Shown here one piece after another: positions 1-5,833 of a stretch of 7,927 bases of DNA; position 1 is the first letter of the stretch; each line of letters starts with the position of its first letter. Below the pieces are notes generated by a model that was not told where the DNA came from, searched no databases, and saw only the letters and a program-made list of their open reading frames with translations. Source of the stretch: Methanobrevibacter sp. (GTDB lineage Archaea; Methanobacteriota; Methanobacteria; Methanobacteriales; Methanobacteriaceae); the NCBI GenBank assembly GCA_030539985.1, contig JAUNXD010000071.1, positions 1-7,927 of the forward strand, in the 5' to 3' direction. Both the position numbers and the translations under genes were made by a program.

Positions 1-992
1 GGGCAACCGATTATATTACCTCTGCAAGCATTTCCCTGGAGGAAATAAGATCCAAGGCCCAGAAGTTCATTGACGAGGGCAATTTTGTTGGAATGCCAAA
101 AAGTTATACCAACAGAAACGAGATTCGATGGTATGCAATAAATGAATTTTTAGGCTCAAAACTCAAATATCATGTCGTAAAGGAATTCAATAAGGATAAA
201 TTTTCAGGCAGATTAATCAGACAATCCATCACGGATAATGATTTGGAAATTACCAAAGACATTGAAAAGTTGCTTCCGAAATCAACTGTTGAAATCCTTC
301 AAAGGGAAATTGATGAGGGAAGGGTTCCCGGTCAGAGAAACTGGAAGGAAATCTACAAAAGAATGAACACCTATTCCCGGGGAAATCTTGAAAAGATAGC
401 TTACCTCAACGGGAATACAATTAATGAAATTATTAAAAGAAGAGTTTACAGAGACCCCGAGTCAATTTGGGCTGCTTTTAGAAGATCAGATTACGGGCCG
501 GTAATGACACGACTTGCCATCAGCGCAATTGAAATGGACGTCAGCAAAAGGGAAGTGATGGAGCTGATGAAAGGCTATGAATCCCAAGGTGTTATTCCAG
601 ATAACCAAAAAGTTCAAAGGGTTGTTGACAGGGCATGGTATGTTGCATGCGAAGGTGAAAAGGGAATCAGTGCACGTGAGGCCAACGAAAAGTTCAGAAG
701 CGAAAACATTGCCGTTGACAGTCCCCCAATGACAATTGAAGCGGGTTTGAATCTGACCAAATTTGAAACGAAAATTACAAAGGAAGGCATCAAAACCGAT
801 TTATACGTTGATAAAAATGGAAAAATATCCGTTCAGTTCAAAAGTGAGGGTAAAAAAATAAAAACAAATTTAAGGCTGCCTGCAAGAGATGTAACCTATC
901 TTCGCTACATTATGGATTCACATTTCATCCCGGTTGACGGATGCATAATAAGTGCAAAAAAAGGATTTAAGGTTAAAGTGGTTATCGGTTAA
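1..992 (+). CDS. Uncharacterised archaeal protein, 5' end cut off by the window
   Basis: I do not recognise this protein. The reading frame is open from position 3 to the stop at 990-992, giving at least 330 codons. An ATG lies at 93, but the roughly 30 codons before it read as ordinary protein, including the segment SLEEIRSKAQKFIDEG, and the nearest GAGGG (75-79) is about 13 nt from that ATG. I therefore think the real start is outside the window. The visible protein is soluble, charged and mostly helical, with many Lys, Arg and Glu residues. It has no transmembrane segment, Walker motif or cysteine cluster. Counting from the ATG at 93, roughly the last 90 residues look beta-rich, with alternating hydrophobic and Lys residues, and end in a basic KKGFKVKVVIG tail. 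A methanogen-restricted DUF (possibly DUF530) is only a guess. Its last 11 bases overlap the end of the convergent dehydrogenase gene. Confidence 0.75.
   Translation, partial: ATDYITSASISLEEIRSKAQKFIDEGNFVGMPKSYTNRNEIRWYAINEFLGSKLKYHVVKEFNKDKFSGRLIRQSITDNDLEITKDIEKLLPKSTVEILQREIDEGRVPGQRNWKEIYKRMNTYSRGNLEKIAYLNGNTINEIIKRRVYRDPESIWAAFRRSDYGPVMTRLAISAIEMDVSKREVMELMKGYESQGVIPDNQKVQRVVDRAWYVACEGEKGISAREANEKFRSENIAVDSPPMTIEAGLNLTKFETKITKEGIKTDLYVDKNGKISVQFKSEGKKIKTNLRLPARDVTYLRYIMDSHFIPVDGCIISAKKGFKVKVVIG
956..962 (-). terminator. Possible T-tract terminator of the minus-strand operon
   Basis: Seven A residues on the plus strand read as T7 on the minus strand, about 20 nt past the operon's last stop (982-984). 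They lie inside the coding end of the opposing gene, where they encode Lys codons. Confidence 0.4.
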
Positions 993-1716
993 GTTTTTTT
1001 AATGCTGATTTAACCATTGTCAATTCATTTTCATCAAAATATTCGATAATTTCTTTTAATTCTTCTGATTTTCTTTTGGAACTGTTTAAAGTATTTTCTA
1101 TTCTTGATTGTGATTTATCTTTAAAGTCATCACCTTCAGTCAATGACAATATCTCATAAAATTCATTTTCCAGATTATTGTCCTTTGCAATCTCTAGCGA
1201 TTCAATCAGAAGAACGGATAAAGTCTTGGTATAGGCACTTCTAAGCAATTTCAACTTGCTTACATCCCCTATCCTGTCGCTTATGATATGGGTTTCAATA
1301 AATTCATCTAAAAACAGTAATTTTTCTGCATTTGGTCCTGAAAGATATAAAATCGGATTGTTGGAATCTATCTTTCCAATGATTGCACCGTCTACAAAAT
1401 CATCAGCATGCTCACTTATTTTAAAGGTAGTGTCAGGAGAAACATTGTTCAAATCCAAATATATTCCCTTACAGTATTTTCCGTATTTCACAGCTGCATC
1501 CAATGCATTTTTAGGAGAGTTTGCTGAAATTAAAATATCGGATTTTAAGGCCACCTCCCTGAAGGTGTCCAAAACCTCAACGTTGGATTTTTTAATATTT
1601 CGTATCGTTTCCGGAGATCTGTTTTCGGTTGAGGTTACAAATTCAATGTCTGGTGATGAAATCAAATCAGCCAGATTTCCTGAAACCTTCCCAAAACCTA
1701 TAAAACCGATTATCAT
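982..1716 (-). CDS. NAD(P)-binding 6-phosphogluconate dehydrogenase-like protein (DUF1932 type)
   Basis: This 244-residue protein is probably a soluble NAD(P)-dependent oxidoreductase of the beta-hydroxyacid dehydrogenase superfamily; its substrate is unknown. The N-terminus is a Rossmann fold with the glycine-rich loop GFIGFGKVSGNLA at residues 4-16. The motif YLDLNNVSP (86-94) resembles the D-N-SP segment of this superfamily, followed by VDGAIIG (108-114) and LSGP (125-128). The segment GDVSKLKLLRSAYTKTL (150-166) matches the start of the DUF1932 helical domain, where the Lys of LKLLRS (K156) sits where the superfamily has its catalytic lysine. At 244 residues it is shorter than true 6-phosphogluconate dehydrogenases. 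The ATG at 1716 is preceded by AGGTG at 1721-1725 and lies 11 nt after the DUF89 stop, so it looks like the last gene of the operon. Family assignment is good; function is not known. Confidence 0.85.
   Translation of the reverse strand: MIIGFIGFGKVSGNLADLISSPDIEFVTSTENRSPETIRNIKKSNVEVLDTFREVALKSDILISANSPKNALDAAVKYGKYCKGIYLDLNNVSPDTTFKISEHADDFVDGAIIGKIDSNNPILYLSGPNAEKLLFLDEFIETHIISDRIGDVSKLKLLRSAYTKTLSVLLIESLEIAKDNNLENEFYEILSLTEGDDFKDKSQSRIENTLNSSKRKSEELKEIIEYFDENELTMVKSALKKLNR
994..1000 (+). terminator. T-tract terminator of the left plus-strand gene
   Basis: Seven T residues begin 2 nt after the TAA at 990-992, as expected for a U-tract archaeal terminator. They lie inside the end of the convergent dehydrogenase gene, where they encode Lys codons. 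No strong hairpin precedes them. Confidence 0.5.
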
Positions 1717-1720
1717 AGTG

Positions 1721-1725
1721 CACCT
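1721..1725 (-). promoter_or_regulatory. Shine-Dalgarno motif of the dehydrogenase gene
   Basis: AGGTG on the minus strand ends 4 nt before the ATG at 1716. It supports that start and internal translation of the last operon gene. Confidence 0.65.
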
Positions 1726-1727
1726 GA

Positions 1728-2588
1728 TTATTTTTTGAATAAAAGCATGTCATGCAGGTTTGCGCCGATGTGTTTTGAAATGGTATTGCATTTTGCACAT
1801 AATAAAAAATAGACATCCTTAAAAGACAAATCTATTTCGCTTAAACCTTCATAATTGCCCATTCCTTTTGAGATTATGAATTTATGGCTGTTGAAAATCT
1901 CTCGGAATTCATCTGAAATTTCACTGTCCACATACCCTACAGTTCCGCAGCCTATCTCGACAATGTCGCCAAATTCATCAAGTCCCGCATCCAATGCCTC
2001 GGCCATGCATGCATCATTTAATATAGGTTCTGATTTAACCGCAATTGTTATATCAACATCATATTCCCTTATTTTGGCAAGAAGCAGCTTATCAAAAACG
2101 ATTTCCCCTGTATTGTCAACGAGATACAATACCTTATCATGAGTCTGTAGGGAATTTTCAAACTCCTCGATGTCCTTTACGGCCAAATCCTTGCTTAAGG
2201 ATTCATTTATCACACTTTCTATATCATCATCCAATGTGAATGCACCAAAATCCAGGATATTTCCAATTATGGCGATCTTAACATAATTTTCCAGACTGTC
2301 ATCCTTTTTAAGGATTTTTTTAACATCGGGAAGGTATTTTAAAGCGATTTCATTACCTTCAATTTTTTCCTTATGGTAAGGGTCGATGCAGCCGGTTTTC
2401 TGTTTAATCAGATTGTGCATAGCCGAACCGGTACCGTTTGAGTTGGTTTCGGGCGTGAAATTGGCACTTAGAAACTTGAAGATTTCTTCCATAATCTCCA
2501 TTTTAAGAGCTTCATCATCTGTTGATAAATCCATTGCTTCACGGGCTTGCCTTAAAAAGCATGGCCCGCATTCATAACTGATTTTCAC
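1728..2588 (-). CDS. DUF89 / ARMT1-like metal-dependent phosphatase
   Basis: This 286-residue protein belongs to the DUF89 (ARMT1-like) family, metal-dependent phosphatases proposed to remove damaged sugar or cofactor phosphates. The length fits the archaeal members of the family. Diagnostic segments are ECGPC near the N-terminus (C7 and C10), AIIGNILDFG (106-115), DNTGEIVFD (158-166) with the acidic metal-binding residues of the family, KSEPILND (185-192), KGMGNYEG (241-248) and CAKCNTISKHIG (264-275), whose Lys-Cys is typical. All key segments are present, so the enzyme should be active. The start is a GTG at 2588 directly after the stop of the sulfur-carrier gene, giving no spacer and strong translational coupling. 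The natural substrate cannot be read from the sequence. Operon context next to a tRNA thiolase and a dehydrogenase suggests metabolite or cofactor repair, which is inference. Confidence 0.92.
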   Translation of the reverse strand: MKISYECGPCFLRQAREAMDLSTDDEALKMEIMEEIFKFLSANFTPETNSNGTGSAMHNLIKQKTGCIDPYHKEKIEGNEIALKYLPDVKKILKKDDSLENYVKIAIIGNILDFGAFTLDDDIESVINESLSKDLAVKDIEEFENSLQTHDKVLYLVDNTGEIVFDKLLLAKIREYDVDITIAVKSEPILNDACMAEALDAGLDEFGDIVEIGCGTVGYVDSEISDEFREIFNSHKFIISKGMGNYEGLSEIDLSFKDVYFLLCAKCNTISKHIGANLHDMLLFKK

Positions 2589-2789
2589 TTAACCACCATA
2601 GATTATCTGAACCAATTTAATCTCATCGCCATCTTCAATAACGGTATCTTCAATGACCAGCTCCCCATTCTGCTTTGATACCATTGTCTGGGCTGAGAGG
2701 TTCAAATCATTCAGCAAATCATTAATAGTATAATCTTCATTTGGAATTTCCCTTTCCTCATTTATATCTTTATATTTTAAAGTAAACAT
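2589..2789 (-). CDS. Ubiquitin-like sulfur carrier (MoaD/ThiS/SAMP/TtuB-like)
   Basis: This small 66-residue beta-grasp protein probably carries sulfur as a C-terminal thiocarboxylate and may also serve as a protein modifier, as SAMPs do in haloarchaea. The sequence ends in the required Gly-Gly (QIIYGG). The stretch from SKQNGELV through DGDEIKLV has the ThiS/MoaD pattern of an NGE turn followed by GDE. It lies directly after the tRNA thiolase gene, which makes it the likely sulfur donor for that enzyme, in parallel with TtuB/TtuA and SAMP2/NcsA. I choose the ATG at 2789: AGGTG (2796-2800) precedes it by 6 nt and the upstream stop lies 1 nt away. A GTG at 2798 would add three residues and put the motif at the start codon itself. 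No E1-like activating enzyme is in the window, so activation must be encoded elsewhere. Confidence 0.9.
   Translation of the reverse strand: MFTLKYKDINEEREIPNEDYTINDLLNDLNLSAQTMVSKQNGELVIEDTVIEDGDEIKLVQIIYGG
2592..2597 (-). promoter_or_regulatory. Shine-Dalgarno motif inside the Gly-Gly codons of the preceding gene
   Basis: The minus strand reads GGTGGT TAA GTG. The two terminal glycine codons of the sulfur carrier form a GGTGG motif 4 nt before the GTG start of the DUF89 gene, so one sequence encodes the functional Gly-Gly tail and probably recruits the ribosome for the next gene. Confidence 0.5.
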
Positions 2790-2790
2790 T

Positions 2791-3708
2791 TTATACACCT
2801 AATTCCTCTAAAAAAGAACATGCCTTGCATAATTCATTGGCGGAGGGTTCTCCACATCTTTTGCATCTTCCATGAGCATATTCCTTTTGTATTTCACTTT
2901 TCAATACATTTTTAATCTTGTCATATCCCCTTAAAGTGGAGTATTTTATTGTTGGGTGCTTTTCGGCAAGCTGATTTATCACTTCTGAAACTTCACCCCG
3001 GAATGACTGCATCGCATACGGGCAACTGTCAAAGTGAACTTCCAGATCTTTTGCAACCACATATAAACCAATTTCACGTTCCGGAATCTCCCTTAAGGGT
3101 TTGATTTTAACCGTGAATTCTTCGGCTTTGGATTCTGTCTTTGCACCCAGTTTGGTTAAATTATCAGTATTGCCTTCAAGATAATTCATCATGATTGCCT
3201 GAACCTCATCATCAAGATTATGGCCTGTGGCAATTTTTGTGGCGCCCATTTCACGGGCCGCCTTATTGATGATTGTTCTTCTGAACACTCCACAATATGT
3301 GCATGACCCCCTATGGTTTGGCCTTTGCATTATCTCATCCAAAGTTATTCCATAATCCTCTTTTAGAGATACCACCTTATGCTCAATTCCCAGTCTTTCT
3401 GCATGCCTTATGGCAATGTCAACTCCACCCTGGCGATAATTTGCAATTCCCTCATCAACGGTTACCGCACAGATGTCAATGACATTCATTTTCCTGAATG
3501 AATTCAATATCTCAAGAGTAGTTACACTGTCCTTTCCACCTGAAAGAGCTACCAAAACCTTGTCTCCCTTATCGAGCAATTTTTCTTTTCTGACTGTTTT
3601 GATTGCCTTTTTTTCGATGGATTCGATAAAACAGTCTTTGCACAATAGCTGTCCTGACTGTTCTCTTTTATATATAACTTTAGAGTTACCGCATTTACTA
3701 CATTGCAT
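2791..3708 (-). CDS. ncsA: tRNA 2-thiolation enzyme, NcsA/Ctu1/TtuA type
   Basis: This 305-residue PP-loop ATPase probably adenylates a uridine in tRNA and replaces its 2-oxygen with sulfur (2-thiouridine at position 34, or 54 in the TtuA branch). The N-terminal zinc finger uses C3, C6, C23 and C26. The PP-loop is SGGKDS at 56-61 in the context KVLVALSGGKDSVT. C136 and C139 (GSCTYCG) together with C229 (DSCPY) match the three cysteines that hold an iron-sulfur cluster in this family. TGHNLDDE (161-168) is a typical family segment. A C-terminal zinc finger uses C282, C285, C294 and C297. The length is normal and every expected cysteine is present. The ATG at 3708 has a strong AGGTGGT motif overlapping the upstream stop. 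The sulfur-carrier gene follows after 1 nt. The choice between NcsA and TtuA specificity is inference; a mesophile favours U34. Confidence 0.93.
   Translation of the reverse strand: MQCSKCGNSKVIYKREQSGQLLCKDCFIESIEKKAIKTVRKEKLLDKGDKVLVALSGGKDSVTTLEILNSFRKMNVIDICAVTVDEGIANYRQGGVDIAIRHAERLGIEHKVVSLKEDYGITLDEIMQRPNHRGSCTYCGVFRRTIINKAAREMGATKIATGHNLDDEVQAIMMNYLEGNTDNLTKLGAKTESKAEEFTVKIKPLREIPEREIGLYVVAKDLEVHFDSCPYAMQSFRGEVSEVINQLAEKHPTIKYSTLRGYDKIKNVLKSEIQKEYAHGRCKRCGEPSANELCKACSFLEELGV
2796..2800 (-). promoter_or_regulatory. Shine-Dalgarno motif deciding the sulfur-carrier start
   Basis: AGGTG on the minus strand lies inside the last codons of the thiolase gene, 6 nt before the ATG at 2789. It favours that ATG over the in-frame GTG at 2798. 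Confidence 0.6.
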
Positions 3709-3711
3709 ACT

Positions 3712-3718
3712 ACCACCT
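3712..3718 (-). promoter_or_regulatory. Shine-Dalgarno motif of ncsA overlapping the VWA stop codon
   Basis: AGGTGGT on the minus strand shares bases with the TAG stop (3717-3719) of the VWA gene and ends 3 nt before the ATG at 3708. It is one of the strongest motifs in the operon. Confidence 0.65.
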
Positions 3719-4871
3719 ACATCTGTTCTACAAACTGTGCCAGCTGATTTAGGGTGTTGACTTCAAACACATGCGCTCCGGCATCCTTGTACAATGAGAC
3801 ACAGCTGTCCACAATATCCCACTTGTTCCTGTCTTCAGGGTTTAGGATAACAACCTTTTTGGAATCTCTCACCATTTCCTCAACCAGTTCGACACTTGCA
3901 GGAATCTTATTTACCTTAGGTCCTGCCCAATCCCTGCAGTCGGATAAAATTATTACATAAGACTTATTGTTGATGTTAGCCATTTCCTGGAACTGCTTAA
4001 ACGCAGAATACATATCTGATGTTCCATGCACCATCATGTTCTTGACGCGCTGGTCCTTAACTTTGACAAAGGCATCAATCAGATATTCCTCTTTTAAGGC
4101 TTTTGTTGTCTCAATCACCTTATTGTCAAATTCAAAGGTTCTGGATCTTTTAAAAGCCGTCTGAGCTGAAAACATTAGCATAAAAAACCAGCTGCTGATC
4201 CATTCACATGATCCGCTGATGTCATTGAGAAAGAGGTGCTCGTTTTTATGGGGTCTTGGCTTCGCCTTTATGAGCTCCAGAGGCACTCCACCATATTTAA
4301 GGTTTGCCCTCATGGTTCTTCGCATATCAATCTTATGGGAATTGGCCTGAATCTTTCGCCTTGAACGTTTATTTGCTATTCTCTTACCTAACCTCTGGCA
4401 AATTTCAAGCATTCTTGGATCGAAACGGTTCAGCTTTGTCAAATCTTTGTTCATCAGTTCACCATCACGTTCGAGTTTTTTAGCCTCCTCTAGCAATGGC
4501 TGGCCTGAAAGCATTTTCAATTTTTCATTATTGACCTTTTCCATTTGAACCTTTTTGCCGATGGAATTCTGCTTTTTGATAATGTATTTGTTTGATTTGG
4601 GACCGGTACCCCGATAGGCCTTACTTTTCTTCAGCTCTTCAGCAACTTCCTTTTCAGGTTCCGCCTTGAAGACCTCTTCAAAAATCTTTAGAAATTTGGG
4701 AATGTCATACCTATCCTTTACATAAACAGCCAACAGTGCTGTTTTTAAAAGATTTTTATCCGAATCCCCAAAATCCCGGTAAATCTCCATAGCGGATTGG
4801 GTGCTTCTTATACTCACGGGCAAACCTTCTTTTCTTAAATCAGCAGAGAGAGTTGCAATTTTATTTATCAT
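3717..4871 (-). CDS. CoxE-like von Willebrand factor A (VWA) domain protein
   Basis: This 384-residue protein is the adaptor partner of the MoxR ATPase encoded just upstream. In characterised systems such pairs help insert metals or remodel client complexes. The N-terminus (LRKEGLPVSIRST, 12-24) has the usual CoxE start, which supports the ATG at 4871. A Lys/Arg-rich linker spans about 80-185. The segment IDMRRTMRANLKYGG (181-195) is the conserved lead-in to the VWA domain. The metal-binding MIDAS site is complete: D217, S219 and S221 (DISGS), T284 (HGTSD) and D311 (LSDCRDW). There is no signal peptide or membrane segment, so it should be cytoplasmic. It starts 4 nt after the ATPase stop and lacks a clear Shine-Dalgarno motif, so translation is probably coupled to the ATPase gene. 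The client is not visible in the sequence. Confidence 0.9.
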   Translation of the reverse strand: MINKIATLSADLRKEGLPVSIRSTQSAMEIYRDFGDSDKNLLKTALLAVYVKDRYDIPKFLKIFEEVFKAEPEKEVAEELKKSKAYRGTGPKSNKYIIKKQNSIGKKVQMEKVNNEKLKMLSGQPLLEEAKKLERDGELMNKDLTKLNRFDPRMLEICQRLGKRIANKRSRRKIQANSHKIDMRRTMRANLKYGGVPLELIKAKPRPHKNEHLFLNDISGSCEWISSWFFMLMFSAQTAFKRSRTFEFDNKVIETTKALKEEYLIDAFVKVKDQRVKNMMVHGTSDMYSAFKQFQEMANINNKSYVIILSDCRDWAGPKVNKIPASVELVEEMVRDSKKVVILNPEDRNKWDIVDSCVSLYKDAGAHVFEVNTLNQLAQFVEQM

Positions 4872-4875
4872 CTTA

Positions 4876-5727
4876 TCATTTGTTGAAAATGTCTTTGATT
4901 ACACGTTTTTTGTCACTTTCGGTTTTGATTGCCACTCCAACACTGTTTTCCAGTGATTGGTCAATATTTTTTGTTCCCAAATTGGAAACTGATTTTACCC
5001 AATCGACCGTTCCTCTTACTGACGGTTTTTTCATCAGATTAAGATTGCGTATCTGATGAACAAGCTTGACCACATAGGATACGGTTTCATCTTCCGCATC
5101 AGGCAATTTGGATTTGACGATTTCTATTTCACGCTCGACGGTCGGATATGGAATATATAAAAACAAACACCTGTCCTTTGTCTCATCAAGCAGTGACCTT
5201 TGTGAGTTTGAGGTTAAAATAACAATCAAATCGTTTTTAAGCTGGAAAGTTCCCAAATCGTTGATTGTGATTTCATGCTCTCCCAATGCCTGAAGCAGGA
5301 AGCTTTCAACTTCCTCATCAGCCTTATCTATTTCATCAATTAACAATACGGAATCATTATCATTAAGAAAGGCGTTGAGAAGAGGCCTTCGTATGAAAAA
5401 CTCATCATCGAAAATTTCATCCACATTGCTTGAATCGTTCTTTGCAGCTTCCAAGTGTAATAATTGCTTTTGATAATTCCATTCACCGACAATCTGTTCA
5501 AAAGTGATTCCTTCATAACATTGTATCCTGAAAAAATCCCTATCAAATGATTGGGCAATCACCTTTGCCAGTTCGGTTTTTCCAACGCCCGGAGGGCCTT
5601 CGATAAGCATTGGTTTTCCAAGGAATAATGATAAATAAAGAGTTGTTGAAATATCATCATTTGAAACATAACTTGCATCTAAAAGCAGTTTATCAATGTC
5701 TTTAATATTAATGTCTTCAACTTGCAC
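4876..5727 (-). CDS. MoxR-type AAA+ ATPase
   Basis: This 283-residue protein is a AAA+ ATPase of the MoxR branch (CoxD-like), expected to work as a ring with the VWA protein encoded downstream. The Walker A motif is GPPGVGKT at 44-51, Walker B is LLIDEID at 128-134, sensor 1 is N174 in LTSNSQR, an arginine-finger candidate is R187 in KDRCLFL, and sensor 2 is R238 in PSVRGTVDW. The insert after Walker A (FFRIQCYEGITFEQIVGEW, 65-83) is typical of MoxR and CoxD proteins. It begins with GTG at 5727; the nearby ATG at 5738 is out of frame. AGGATGGT at 5734-5741, 6 nt upstream of the GTG, may bind the ribosome. It is the first gene of the minus-strand operon and faces the serine-rich gene across the divergent promoter region. 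The client is unknown. Confidence 0.93.
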   Translation of the reverse strand: MQVEDINIKDIDKLLLDASYVSNDDISTTLYLSLFLGKPMLIEGPPGVGKTELAKVIAQSFDRDFFRIQCYEGITFEQIVGEWNYQKQLLHLEAAKNDSSNVDEIFDDEFFIRRPLLNAFLNDNDSVLLIDEIDKADEEVESFLLQALGEHEITINDLGTFQLKNDLIVILTSNSQRSLLDETKDRCLFLYIPYPTVEREIEIVKSKLPDAEDETVSYVVKLVHQIRNLNLMKKPSVRGTVDWVKSVSNLGTKNIDQSLENSVGVAIKTESDKKRVIKDIFNK

Positions 5728-5733
5728 CTTGTT

Positions 5734-5741
5734 ACCATCCT
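5734..5741 (-). promoter_or_regulatory. Probable Shine-Dalgarno motif of the MoxR gene
   Basis: AGGATGGT on the minus strand resembles AGGAGGT with one changed position and ends 6 nt before the GTG at 5727. It supports that non-ATG start. Confidence 0.4.
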
Positions 5742-5822
5742 AAAAATTTCATTACTAAAATAAGTATAAAGATAAATTTATTTATAGTTTATCATTATAA
5801 TATATTAAGTGATTAGTTAAAT

Positions 5823-5828
5823 GGAGGT
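5823..5828 (+). promoter_or_regulatory. Strong Shine-Dalgarno motif of the serine-rich gene
   Basis: GGAGGT lies 5 nt before the ATG at 5834. It is the best match to the 16S rRNA tail in the window, so this small gene may be efficiently translated. Confidence 0.75.
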
Positions 5829-5833
5829 AAAAT

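Larger units (their letters stand above)
5728..5833. promoter_or_regulatory. Divergent promoter region between the MoxR operon and the serine-rich gene
   Basis: These 106 bp are very AT-rich. The best TATA candidate is TATTTATA at 5779-5786, read as TATAAATA on the minus strand and as TTTATTTATA (5777-5786) on the plus strand. If starts lie about 25 nt away, both transcripts would have leaders of roughly 25-30 nt that keep their Shine-Dalgarno motifs. The arms GATAAA (5771-5776) and TTTATC (5788-5793) flank this box as an inverted repeat. Other TATA-like stretches, such as 5795-5806, cannot be excluded. Confidence 0.5.

Noticed and set aside
1256..1738. 160-codon open frame on the plus strand opposite the dehydrogenase gene
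   Set aside because: It is antisense to a recognisable gene, has no good ribosome-binding motif and shows the Ser/Leu/Phe-rich make-up of a shadow frame.
2757..2783. TATA-like stretch inside the sulfur-carrier gene, possibly an internal promoter for DUF89
   Set aside because: It is explained by AT-rich Lys/Tyr/Ile codons, and the DUF89 gene is tightly coupled to the upstream gene; evidence is too weak.
3665..3679. TATA-like TTATATATAAAAG on the minus strand inside ncsA
   Set aside because: It encodes ordinary residues of the zinc-finger region and no gene begins at a suitable distance downstream.
5736..5738. ATG upstream of the MoxR gene as its start
   Set aside because: It is out of frame with the ATPase; the GTG at 5727 is the usable start.
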